Part shown: piece by piece, positions 15,060 to 27,647 of the stretch
Layout: every line of letters starts with the position of its first letter
How positions within the stretch are numbered: position 1 is the first letter of the stretch
Source: Lingula anatina
Lineage: Eukaryota; Brachiopoda; Lingulata; Lingulida; Lingulidae
Assembly: GCF_001039355.2 (NCBI RefSeq)
Contig: NW_019775902.1
Span: 641,984 to 705,983, forward strand
Direction: 5' to 3'
DNA: 64,000 nucleotides
The notes under the pieces: model-generated
The model's database searches: none
Seen by the model: only the letters and a program-made list of their open reading frames with translations
What the model was told of the DNA's origin: nothing
Made by a program: the position numbers and the translations under genes

Positions 15060-15130
15060 GAAAAACGCCTGTGCTTCCGAGAGAATCGAACCCAGGTAAA
15101 GTACGTGCTTATAAAGCAAGGTGATTTGAT
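15060..15130 (-). other. tRNA-like fragment with B-box (possible SINE remnant)
   Basis: On the minus strand, GGGTTCGATTCTC resembles a tRNA T-arm or RNA polymerase III B box. It is preceded by a short stretch resembling an anticodon arm (TGCTTTATAAGCA). No A box or acceptor-stem pairing is seen, so this is at most a decayed tRNA pseudogene or tRNA-derived SINE head. Confidence 0.25.
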
Positions 15131-16928
15131 TAGCATGGCGCACAGAGACAGGGAAATACCAGGAGAATTTTATCAGTTGTACAGCTCTGTTACATCTCGC
15201 ATTTAGTTTTGCGTTGGGTGTAACACATCTGTAATGGGAAGAAAGTTTACAACCTACTCAAAACAACGACCTAGCTTTCTAGACCTTTATTGCACGGGGT
15301 CAATGAACATACCTGCCCTGCAAGGTAAGATTATCGGGCTATTTTACGGCATAAACGCTTGTCCATGTCAAGAGGACGTTTGATTTAAAATAGGATTAAC
15401 TTACGGCGTAAGACGATCGGATTATTTTGAAATGTTTCTGAAAATTAATTGTGCCGAGTGAGGGTCTTTCTGCGGGGAGCGAGGGCAGTGCTACAAATAC
15501 ACACCATTGTGGTATACGTTGCGATATCTCAGGTTTAATAAGCTGGTTAACAAGGGACGCGGTTCAAGCTCGTTTTCGATTTAGGTGAGACGAAAATTGA
15601 ACATGCTTTCTGACTACAGGGTGCGCTAGTAGTCTGTTACAAAAATGTTGAGAAGCCAATGGTGTAATTTTGTACAGTATCTTAGTGCCCCCCCCCACCC
15701 CATATCAGAGGATGCTGAACACCCCTTGAGACACATTACACAAGAGGTGGCATGCAGCAATATGTTTGACTGCAGTTTTATGGTCTGATTGTATTACCAG
15801 TGCATGTATATGTAATTTAACAAAAATTAAGAAAATGAACATTGGCACAACTATCTCCAGTAGGAAGAGACTGTGGGCAGTCAAAACGTCGACACTCTTA
15901 TATGGTAAAGGTTGCTAAAGAAAGAGAAATAAACAAACCCCATGTCCTGTTATTTGCTTGATTATTACAATGATTAGATTTAAAGACTGGAAAAACAAAA
16001 CGGTGCGGTCTAGACAACAGTCAAACAAATAGTGTCGGAACCCCCAAATGAAATAAGTTCGTCTAATTAATTTGAAACTCGCGCAGAAGGTCTGCATGAA
16101 ACCGCTGAGAAGAAGAGTTGTAGGATTTTGTTTGCCAAGTAATTGCCACGAGGATTTATTGGGGCTCTGAATGATAAAACCCACTTGCCAGAATCGTACA
16201 AGCATTATTCCGTATAATAGATAAAAGACATAGATAAGGAATGATACAGGTGGAAAAAAATAAAGAAATCGCAGACATAATACCACATGATACCAATCGT
16301 TACCCTGTGGATTTCTGTACTCCAGAAGACAGCCATTTATTCTATATCATCGAAGTTATCATCATTATTATTGTTATTAATTCGACTTTGTATTTAATGG
16401 TCGGGAATGACAAGTAAACTATCCTAGGATCCTGTAATGTAACCATGTAGCCATTTGTAAAATTACCCATGTACATGTGTAGCAAGGCTTAAACGATGAG
16501 AAGCACATCTTATCAGCGCATTGGTGTTGGTGTTGAAAGCTGAAGCAAACTCTTCCCACCCCCCAACCTCAACCCCCCCACCCCCCTCGTTCCATATCAC
16601 TATTCATTTAAAGTTGCAACTGTAGAGATAAGAATCTTAACGACAAACATTTCCGTGACCAAAGAATGTTCACAACTTGATGATGGATGTCGGAAAAGCG
16701 CTTGTGAGAAAAGAACCATAAATAATGCTGATTGTCGCGTTTGATATTTAATGCAACTTCGGCTATATACCCATTGTTCAGGGTGAATTGATATATCGTT
16801 GTATCTATCCTGGAACAATGGGCCTACTGTCGCTATCTCTCTCACTCAGGAAATCAGACAGGAGATATTCAAGGTCATTTTCACTTTATCGCCATATGTG
16901 TAGTTTTTATTCCTTTTTCACCAAATTA

Positions 16929-17096
16929 CAGGGGCGGATTTAGGCCGTCTTCTGGGTCTTCCGGAAAACGGTCAGATTTTCAAGTTTACATTGACGGGTA
17001 TCAAATTTTTACTGTCGGAAGACGGTCAAAAATGGAGGATATATCAACAAAGATAATTTGGAAGACTGTCAAAATATATATCTGGATCCGCCCCTG
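16929..17096. mobile_element. 168-bp MITE, CAGGGGCGGAT-ended family
   Basis: The element begins CAGGGGCGGAT and ends ATCCGCCCCTG, giving terminal inverted repeats of 11 bp or more. It is flanked by the 5-bp duplication AATTA (16924-16928 and 17097-17101). Inside, a GTCTTC..GAAGAC motif recurs in opposite orientations. Other copies lie at about 29984, 39932 and 40625. Short size, inverted ends, target duplication and no coding capacity mark a non-autonomous DNA transposon; the superfamily is not assigned. Confidence 0.85.
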
Positions 17097-17373
17097 AATT
17101 AGATGGATTTGATGTGTACCTGGTACACAGAATAGGGTTTATTCTGTAGGTGTGACTTGTGAAGTTACACTGGCCAAACATCGAGAAAGTTGGTGCTAGG
17201 GATTGTGTGATGAAAGTAACGTTAGATATATAACGATAACTATTTTCCGTGGGGTCTAATCCGACGAGATGTTTCAATGCAATGTGGGCATGTACATGCA
17301 TGTGTTCGTGTATGGATACGTGCTTAAGTATGTGCACTAAGAGTATGTGATTGTGTCTGTGACGGGTGTCTGG

Positions 17374-17396
17374 GTGTGTGTGTGTGTGTGTGTGCG

Positions 17397-17436
<40 letters not shown>

Positions 17437-17500
17437 CTGTGTGTGTGTGTGTGTGTGTGTGCGTGTGTGTGTGTGTGTGTGCGTGTGTGTGTGTGTGTGG
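17374..17500. repeat. (GT)n microsatellite
   Basis: About 125 bp of GT units with scattered GC interruptions. Cys/Val frames on plus and Thr/His frames on minus are artefacts of the repeat. Confidence 0.95.
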
Positions 17501-20469
17501 CGCGTGTTTAATAAAAAAGGAAAGATATATATTTCGTGGAGAAGGCTCACATGGATAGCAAAAGAAGAAAATAGATAGCAATGACTCCTCCTGTGTAATA
17601 TATCCCACTTTTAATTGATATTCGGTAACAAGCCCGCCCTTGTGTGCCAATAGAAGAGGGACGCTACGAACATCTTCGATCAATAACGATCTTTTAGTAA
17701 ATGTCTGTATACTGCAATACGTATTTATAATTTTACTATAGATAACAACAGGATGTGCAATCTCAAAAACTGTTAAGACCCTCCCTCCCCACCTTCCTTT
17801 GTAGAACCATCCCGCATTCTTCACCTTTGTTTTCCACGGAAAACAGAAGTCCGAATGGTAACATTACATTGCAACACGCAACTTAACCATTAGGAATATT
17901 AACAAGTCTGTTACACGATATCACCTTTGACTTATCATCTTTCGCGGCACACCACCTTGAAAAAAGTTAAAACTCTAAAGCGACTCACACGCGTATTTTT
18001 TTTTTTTTTTTTTTTTTTGTGTACATGTATTTTGTGGTGATGGCACGTATATTCCTTGATACCAGTATTACCAAATCGTCAAACATGCATTTTGATTGCT
18101 TAACATATGTCGAGGTTTATCTTTGCTCCATATTACAGATCATATTCCGTTGTAAACCTTTGTTGAAATGTGCCTACTCCCAGTACGACTAGTTTTTTTT
18201 GTTGGTTCTCAAGTTTCTTTTATGATGACACTGCGTTTCATAAATTTAGCGCACGCAAACTTAACCAGCATGCGCGACGTCTCGTCTTGCGTTATAATTC
18301 CTCGGCGAAAAGTCATTAGCTATTATTTCCTGACCGTTGTCAAAACTTATGTTGTAGGAAACTGCAATTAGGACCATATAGAATTGCATATTTTGTTTGT
18401 TACGCATTGTTAAAAAGGCGGGAAAATAATTTTTCATTTTGAGCAGCTTCTTTTAAAGTCAGGTCAAATATTTTGCCTAATGATTCGACTGAATTCACAG
18501 GTTGCGTTTGGGAAAGAAGTCGTTAGAAAATGCGAGTCGATCACGCGCTTTCGTTTAAGTGATGATCCGAATTCGAGGACATACTGGTAGGTCCATATAC
18601 CGAGTGAATAACTTTACACAATAGACCCTAATTAATAGGTGAATATGTTCTTTTGTGGAAAACAACAAATTGATCGATAGCTTAGGGCTTTTAATTTTTT
18701 TTACTACATCATTTACCCTGGATGTCAATATCTACACAGAAACCATCCAACAGTTGCAACACCGCCTTCAACCGACGTTTCCTTTTCTCTCATCCGTGGA
18801 AAATCAAAGTTACCATCTTCGATGAACATCATGCTTGGTGATAACACTATCGGTCAATTTTGTTTGATCAGACTTCAGATGCACAAATATGAGATCATAA
18901 TCTATGCTTATTGTATATGTTATAAACCTACTTCTTTCTTTATTTATTTATTTCTTGCTAAGCTTCTTTTTATGCTGTAAACTGTAGAACTACCGATGAA
19001 GCTCTTATCGCCCAAATTAAAGAGTTAAAAATGACTACAGAAAACTGAAGTGCCGCTTGGCTAACAACTCTTAAACCACTCGGCCCGTACTTGACGTCCG
19101 TTCCCTAAGCCTGTTAGCGGCGTCCGTTCTGTTTACCCTCACTCGATGACCGAGCAGTGTCAACTCTTAATTGCTGTCAACTGTACCTGGGTCTGTAACC
19201 GTATCGGATTACCTATATTGCTGATGGAACATGCAGTATTGGTCCAGCTGATAATTCATGAAATTATACACGGTGTTCATTTTTTTGCCTTGAAAAGGCC
19301 TATAATGACGTTTACATAAGCTAAATCGACATGTCAAAAATTATATGGAGTTAATAGATACAAAAATGAACGATTAAGGATTACATATATATCCATAATG
19401 TATATTTTTACGTATGTGCATCAAAGCCTCACATAATTCAACTTAAGGCCAAAAGTGTTTCAAGTGTAAGTTAAACTGTATGGTCTTTAGGTTACTGACC
19501 TCGCTCCTTGGAAGATATTTTTGAAAATGTAAACTTTTTTACCCAGAAATAACTCTCTGAAATGTGATATGAAAGAAGACAGTGTGTTTGTGCAGTGTTA
19601 TTCAGATCATCAGAATGTTGGCTGATGCAAGGTTTTGCTATGGGGAGGGGGCAAAAGACTAAAAGACTTTGTCAAGCATTTAGGTGTACCTGTACTGGTT
19701 TTGATCGGGAGAAAGATGATACCTTAAAAGCAAAGAGTTGGACATGTGCCCGCTGTCACACGTGTCACATTAGAATTCAAAAAGTTTTATCGGAGACCAG
19801 TGCGGAAAGGTTGCAGTGCAGTGACATTTACGGGATTTGAATCGAAAAAAAAGATAAATGTCATATTCAGTGCATTCTTTGGAAACTTATCGCATTTATT
19901 TCATTTAAGTTTAGTTTATATTTGATATTAATATAATCAGATGTATACCCCATTAAAAAAACTGTTTTGTTAATAACGCTGAGATATTTGCATCCATTGT
20001 AAGGGATAATAACAAAAAGAGAGGCCTACTTTGTGACGCAATGCACTGAGAGGTGAAGGAGAGTCGGATTTGTGGTTAAGCAGAAATATCTGCGGTTAAC
20101 AATATGCTAAATGAGGTAGGTAAAGTGCGTATATGTAAAACAGACGCCTCTCGCTTAAGGCTTTAGTATACAGCCGGTCCATTACCTTGCAATCAACAGT
20201 GCTAGTGATAGCGGTAGCAGTAACAGTCAAAGTGTTTTGGATACATTGACAGCAGTTTCAGTGGATTGAATGCATGTTGAAAAAGCAGAACTAGTAAGTA
20301 GTCAGCAGTTGTGTGGTTTACAGTGAAAGTGATAGTAGTGGTGCCAAAAAGTATCTCACGTTTGTTCACCAGCCGTTGGGAATGTCGTGCTGTTGTATAT
20401 TAAGCTAAAGTTATGATTTTCATATGCGTACGCGGTTGCTCATTCTCTCTGTCACACACATGCGCGCTC

Positions 20470-20472
<3 letters not shown>

Positions 20473-20514
<42 letters not shown>
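20473..20514. repeat. (TC)n microsatellite
   Basis: About 20 TC dinucleotide units with no interruption. Confidence 0.95.
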
Positions 20515-20518
<4 letters not shown>

Positions 20519-23500
20519 TGTGAAGACTTGAAAGCAACGTTTCTTATTCTGGAATAAGTGAAGTGTTCGCGTCACCTTGATTAAGGCCTCAATGAAAAGT
20601 GTAACGATTAAGTATGGAAAACAGTTACAGTGGTAACAGACATAAAAGCAGTTAATTTCGTTGCGGGGACGTGTGGGTGAACCTTAAATAGAGGAAATAC
20701 AAAAACAAATAACATTATTTCATCAATACGTGTCAATTACATATTAAAACAGCATTTGCGTGCGTGAATTTGATGTGCAATAACGTTATCTGATGGCTTA
20801 TCTTTACTTAGAGGAATCGATGTGCTACTGCGACAAAAAGAAAAAGGGCATTCTTCATGACTCGTGCCATTAAGCCTCAGGAACATATTTAAGTTAAAGT
20901 CAATCTCCTTGAAGATAATATATGATTGGCCGTGATCATAAACCATATTTTTACTAATAATAGTTTTGCTGGATCGTGACAAAGGTGTAGTGTTATTATT
21001 TTTCACCGCAAGTAGGGTTGTTTTGGTGCACCTTTTTGATGGAATCGCGTGACTTAGTACTGCTTCCTCTGGTCAGAAGATAGCTCTTGATTCTATTGAT
21101 AGGTTTATCTTCAGTGAACATTGAGTGTACTCTTGAAAAAGAAATAAAAAAGATATAAAAGTAGGAATGACAAGCGGAATTAAGCGCTTAGAAGAGTAGA
21201 GAGAAAGTTGGTACATGAAGTAGAATATAGATACATAGCCCAGTATTTTATCGAGGGAATTAAGCCAAGGGGAAGGGAAAATAAATTATGATTGCATTAC
21301 GCAGAAAAGGTGAAATAAAAACAAAGGAAGGAAGGTCAAGTATGGATAAATAATGAAAGAAAGAAAAAGGGAGTCTCAGAATACATGTATAAATACTGTA
21401 GCATTTGTCGTTAGAAGGGAGCGCGTTTCAATGAACACAGCGTTCACCAATTTGTCAACATCGTGTCAACACCTGCATACAGAGCAAACAGCTGGGTCGT
21501 CTGACTAATGGTCAAGACGTTAAAAGCCAGAAGTGGCCATTCGAAGAAAGTGCGCAGCTTGTTCAAATGTTTAATGTATTCCGAAAATATTTGCGAATAC
21601 TTCCTATTATGTGCTGTCGAAGTAACTAAAAGGCAAACGGTGCAGTGTGAAACGTGTATGGGTCGGGATCGGTCCAATTCAGAAAACGAGGGACGATTGT
21701 GAAAATATGATCTCACGGATCAAAGGATAAATATTCTACTACATAACTTCCACTGATGATGAGTTGGATAAAACCCAGAATGACATGTTTGTTTGACATA
21801 TTGCCTCGTCTTTCACCCTATGCCAATTTGAAAGAGAAATATTGTGCATAAATTCAATACACATTGTTTAATCTATAGGCCTACGTTTTTTAAAAGTTAG
21901 CATTATCATCAATTGGGCAGGTAAGACGCATCTTCTTTCGCCATTCAAACAGATTCGAACCTTTCTTCATGGGTCAGTTTCGATCAACATATTTCATTTG
22001 ATCGCCAGTGCGTGTACGATTAAAACTGTAGATTTTGGAAGGAATTTGGGGTCAATTAAGTGCAGTTGAAATAGAAAGAGTTGGCCTTTTATTAGCCACA
22101 ATAGATCGCTTTCACCATTGGGAAGAATTAACGAGAATCTGCAATCAAGTACTGAGTACTTTCTTTCTAAAATTAGACCTGAAATTAATAAGGTAAAGCT
22201 TATAATGACAGGATACATTGTAGAAGTTTATGAAATGTTTATGTATTGTTTATGTATGCAGCGCATAAATCAAATGAGGGAGCGCTCTCTCACATTATCT
22301 GATGCCTTATAGATTATATACAATGGAAACAAACTGTTTAAAGTAGAAAACAGATGTGTATCGCTGTGGCCAGGAGGGTTAGACCTCCTACGAAGAAATG
22401 TCACGGTTTAAGAGAGAACGTCACCGAAGGAATGAACCCCTTGCCAAAACCGCACCTATATTTTTCTGCAAAACCATCGTAATATAAATAACAGGAGGGA
22501 AATCGCTGAATATTCCACAGCTGTATTGTTGCTTTTGATTGTACGCTTGTTTGAAAATACGACAATGAAATGTCCGAAATGTATTTAAAAGCGTTGTTTT
22601 GCTTCAGATACTGATAAGATTTTGAGAGCAGTGGTATTCATTGCCTGCATTTCACTCCTAAAGGCATTGTTTTAGCATAAACAATTGATCATTTGTAAGA
22701 TAATACGTGCTGCGGGGCATCATAAAAAGCTTCCACATGGATTTATTTCTTGAGTAAGCATTTAACGCATTTTTACATTTAAAAAAAATTACCTTGATGT
22801 TTAGGTCATAGAGAATTGTGTATGCAGGCGCGACAAAAATGATAGTCATTTTCAACTTAGATAAACAATGTATCCCGTATTGTGGCGTAATTGTCCATAA
22901 AGGAATCTCACATTGTTGTTAAGTTACATCACGTGACACATTTGCACTTGATGAACCCGCAATCTGCGGGGATATCAGTTCAAAGGTCCAATGTGTGCAT
23001 GAAGACGTTGCAAAACAAAGCACGCTAATCCAAAAATGAGATAAGCATCTTGTTAAACTTTAAGACCCCACCATGCCAGTATACTGTGTTTCAGTGTTTC
23101 ATGAGAGTATATGTAAAACCACGGTGTCTCTAACATAGTTTCTAAAATAGCCAGGTAGACTACCTCAAAGTATAGATGTACATTAGTTTGAAATATACAT
23201 GTGCCTACCGAAATTGATTTCCTTGCATCTATCTCACCGCCTATGTGAAGTTGCTCAGAAGACTTATATCTCATACCAAATGTCTTCAGTACATTCGCTA
23301 GTGTAAATACGGCATATTAGCTTGGGGAATAATGAAGAGAGATAGCAATGTAGTTTGGTCAACCCGCCCAAAACGCAATTACGCTTTTAGTATTGTTTTC
23401 AATGTACAGCACTAATGCACTGTGAAGACGATATTCGACTTCAACAATATTCAACACCTCAGGCAGCGCCGTGTACATGGGATTTTCCCTGCCAGCTATT

Positions 23501-23919
23501 CGCCGTGAAATCGCTCTTAAACATGCAAGATATTTGAGATCAGTTCTGTCGCGTTCATGTCCCCCTTTTTCTAGCCTCATAACTCTAATTTCAAAGCAAT
23601 CGGATGATCCACTGCAGTCGTAATCATTGCGGCTTACGCGAAGCACGGATTTATCTTTTTTTTTCTGTTACTTAGAGCTACCGTATTCTTTTTAAGAATA
23701 TTAGAGAAATATGAATCAGACAGGATTCCATCGTCTGTGAGATGTTTTGCGGTATGTGCCTTTGTCATGCTATATTCTTATGTGAATGAATGACTCAGTT
23801 ACGAGATGAGGTACGGAAGAGAGCAAAACGAACACGCAATTAAAGGTGAGCGCCACGAAAACTTAGACGTTAACAGTAAGTGGAATTATAAATTGTGGAG
23901 CAGCAGTTTTGGTGTTACT

Positions 23920-23921
<2 letters not shown>

Positions 23922-23954
<33 letters not shown>

Positions 23955-23988
23955 CTTTTGTGTGTGTGTGTGCGCGCGCGCGCGTGTG
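23922..23988. repeat. (TC)n-(TG)n-(CG)n compound microsatellite
   Basis: A TC run passes into TG and then a CG run of about seven units, followed by TGTGCA. The alternating purine-pyrimidine TG/CG part is a sequence type prone to Z-DNA. Confidence 0.95.
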
Positions 23989-26900
23989 CATCGTTACGAT
24001 ATTGCAAAGCTTGCCAAAAGATCTACATTTCTCATTAGATTCACATTGGTTAGGCATTTTGTAGCATTTCATTGACATGTCACAGTTTCTTTTTATCAAA
24101 ATGTTCACAATGTGAATTGTTGACAGCATGTTGTTTTTTGTAGAAGATGACGGTATGTTAGCTATAGATAAAACCGCACGTACAAATCAATACAAGGACA
24201 AACGAAGCAAATACAACACACGTTTTTAGGGCAGACAAATTACACTACCAGGGGAACAGAGGGCATCTTTTACTCCCCTCTCTCTTTCATATTGTAGCTA
24301 ATTCGATATCGGTATACGTGTGTATTAAATAGCAGCTGATTCTGAAAAAATACTGTAACAAAAAATGAATACATCCATAAATATACTAGTGACACAGCGT
24401 TTTGGAATAAAGCTGGAAGAAAACAACAGTCATCTTGGCAAAACGCCTACGACTTTCAAAAGAAAATATTATTATGATACTAGCGATTCAGTTGACATAC
24501 AATATATGAAACGTGCCAACGTGTGTGTTTTGTTAGTAAATGCAGCTGACAACCCAACCTAAAGATAGATAGATACTTGACAACAAAGAAAATACGCAAT
24601 GAAAAACACACAACACATGTATATATATTTAATTTCTTTAAGTGACAACGCAGTGAGAAATTAATCATATATGCAGTTGGTATGGACTTGAGTTTATATG
24701 TAAAGTAGCTTATGCATCCATCTTTTTGTATCTGTTTCTTTATTTGGTTGCAATTTCATCCAAAGAAGGGTTTCTCCTTTATTATTCGGTAACTGAAGTT
24801 TTGCTCCCTAGACAAAAGAGCTGATATATAAACACCTTTTGCAGGTGTGTAAGAAGCTACTTTTATGCGTGGGCGCTAACCGTTTAGAAAAAAATTACAA
24901 AATTAATGAGATGCAAACTGTTTTTGAATGCTTTGTATTATACATGTGTATTTTAGTTATCATTGTTTATTTTGTTACAGGTTATGATCACTGTGAAATA
25001 CATGTACTACTTAAAGGTATATACTATCCACGTTTGAAAATGTCCTAGAATAAAATCTTAAGCCTACGTAACCTACAAAACTGCTTATCTCACCCAATTC
25101 TGATCTAAAACGATAAAGACATCTCAAATCAAAATGCCTGATGTCGATATTTCTTTCTGTGATGTCCAGGAAAATATGGCAGTCCAAGTGAGTGGCAGGT
25201 GGCTTATAATATTTTTTTTAATCACAATGACAAAAGATATCGAATCCAATTGGTCGAGCTTTAACTTCGAGTAGAAAAATAATTTGGGAAAATTCGATTT
25301 GGTGGAAATTTTTAGAATAGGATTTGTTTTTAATATTTTTATTAGATTAAAATCTACTAGGTGTACCAAGACCCTTATGGTTTGTGCCGTTAGAACATTT
25401 GAAGTGTATTAGGTATGATGACTTGAAACTAATCTACCCAGTCTTTGTATGCTGCATGTGTCCTTTTCTTCATTCGTTAAGAAGAATTAGACAGATGGCA
25501 AGAAAAATGGCCCCTCTTAGTCAAAGAGTCATTGAAACAGAAACAATAAATCACGTTCTCGTGGTGCTCACTGACAGGACGGAGAAAACTGACCACCAGT
25601 CAACAATGGGAAAGTATCCTGTTGCCATGGTGACAGCAAACATTCCTTCTCCGACTTGATATAAAATTTGGATGTGCCTCAAGAGTGGCTAGATGCTTGT
25701 TCACTTTTTAGCCAAGAGTTTTATTTGATTTCAAAATTTCAATTTTTTTTCAAAAATAAACAATAGAAACCTCGTACTTATATGACGCTACCACTGACTG
25801 ACGCACGCGGGCACGATAGCTAGCACGCACACAAACACACACACCCATTGATCAAACTCTTACGGACCTCTAGTGCCCTACTAATTCTACCATTCTGCAG
25901 ATATTTAATACAGATCATTTGTTTTCCATTTTCATTTGAATCATCATTTTTCAAGTATCACTGTATTTTGCTTTTAATATAATAATCAACTTTAATTTTT
26001 TATTTATATACATGTATCTAATGCACGCAATTATTTAAATCCAGGGATCCTTACATCCATTTTTGTTATATACATGTATTTAACAAATAATCAAACCTGA
26101 AAGTCTTTTCTCCTGGAAGTGCATTTAAAACTCTCGCCATTAACCCTGGTGATGTCATGAAAAGTTCAACCGCGCTTGTTTTAATGTTTGTTTTTCTTTC
26201 TCGACGTGAAAGTCATTTCACCTGCGTTTTAAATTTTCGTGGGTCATTAAAATTTAAGTGGTTTTTCAGTTTTTCTGCAGTTTAATGACTTTTTTGTTTG
26301 TTACGAGTTGCGTATTTTTCCTTGGCACCGTCAGTCTGGAGATTCAATGGTTTGCGCTATATACACTACTGGTACATCGGTCGGTCCTGTCTCTTGGCGC
26401 TGCTAATCCGAGTATGGCTAGGAACTCCTCTTTAACTAATTTCCAATCCCTACATCAATCAAGAAACAATATCAATAATATCCACACCTTTCACAGATGT
26501 CCTGCATGATTTTATTGACACTGCTGAATCTATACTTTAGGTGATAAATTCTAACTGCCGAATTTTCAGATCAAAAGTTCAGCTCTGTTACATATTTCTT
26601 GTCTTATCTTTTGTACCTCTATTTGGACCTTATTCCTAACTATCATTAAGTAGACTTTTGAATTGACACCACGGTGAGACAATCACTCGTCTAAAAGTGA
26701 AATATAATATTTCTTACAAAAGTGACGCTTGAAGGTAGGAGCTAAGCTTCAGTTTATATCAACATTATCATAAGTGTTTTGTTTTTTCTCTCTCACTTCG
26801 TTGAGTCTGATGATCGAGCACTTCCACTGCAAGAGCGTCTTCTTACAGTACTATTTAACCTTGGACGAAACTTTAAAGCAGCCTTGACACAGTAAATTTA

Positions 26901-27647
26901 GCTAAGTATTACGTGACTCTTGCGTATAACACACAGCAATCATATGTTAACTGTCAGCATGTTTAAAACGTAATATAAGACACTCTTTCAAATGCCAAGA
27001 TTATCAAGAAAAACCATTGATAAGATCCAACATCTACAATCATTCTATTTCACTGGAACACGCCATTTAACTTCGTACACACACCTTGAAACTAAGTTAC
27101 AAACAATGACTAATAAATACTAAAGTTTCCATTCATTTTTTATGTTATTGCTCAACATACTGTTTGTTATTTTGAAACTTAATCCTTATTTAGAAACATC
27201 GGTGTAAAAATGTGTTTAGTATTGTAGGGCGTACATTATAAAGCTCTAAATGTAATAGTTCACGGTTACGAATGGGAAGCAGGCATTTCGTCGACCAGCT
27301 TCATTTTAAATCATTTAATCTATTCAGTTGCAAACACGGTTTAGATTGGAAGATATACACTGTAAGTCATGAACGTATACTTCGAAAGAACATTTTTTCT
27401 TTCTGTACGGACCTTCAGTGTCCGTTACCGTACCTTTTCTCTTTTTGATGGATGGATGGACAAACTGTACTGTGTCGCTTTCAAACACTCGCCATGCGAG
27501 AACAACACCTTTTTTTCAATATGGCCGCCAACAAAACGACTGCAAACCTGCATTCAGTCCACGTAGCCTTACCTGTTCATAGCTCAGTATCTGTTTCTTA
27601 TTTTGTAGATCAATGAAGTGAAATAGCAGTGCCGTAGACCACGAGAA

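Larger units (their letters stand above)
204..16928. other. Long gene-poor stretch, no gene recognised
   Basis: No reading frame here resembles a known protein family. The open frames are short, AT-rich or made of simple repeats. Visible content is listed separately: a CTTT run (5113-5141), AT run (7483-7509), TTTTA array, CACTA array, TC/AC microsatellite and ACAG repeats (14541-14570). Undetected small exons or non-coding RNA genes cannot be excluded. Confidence 0.6.
17097..27640. other. Gene-poor stretch upstream of the GPR156-like gene
   Basis: No protein family is recognised in any frame. Contents are microsatellites (17374-17500, 20473-20514, 23922-23988), a T run (17996-18018) and unremarkable AT-rich DNA. 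Upstream untranslated exons or the promoter of the gene starting at 27648 probably lie here but cannot be placed. Confidence 0.55.

Noticed and set aside
17044-17824. Long His/Thr frames on minus and Cys/Val frames on plus
   Set aside because: Translations of the (GT)n microsatellite; no domain or splice support.
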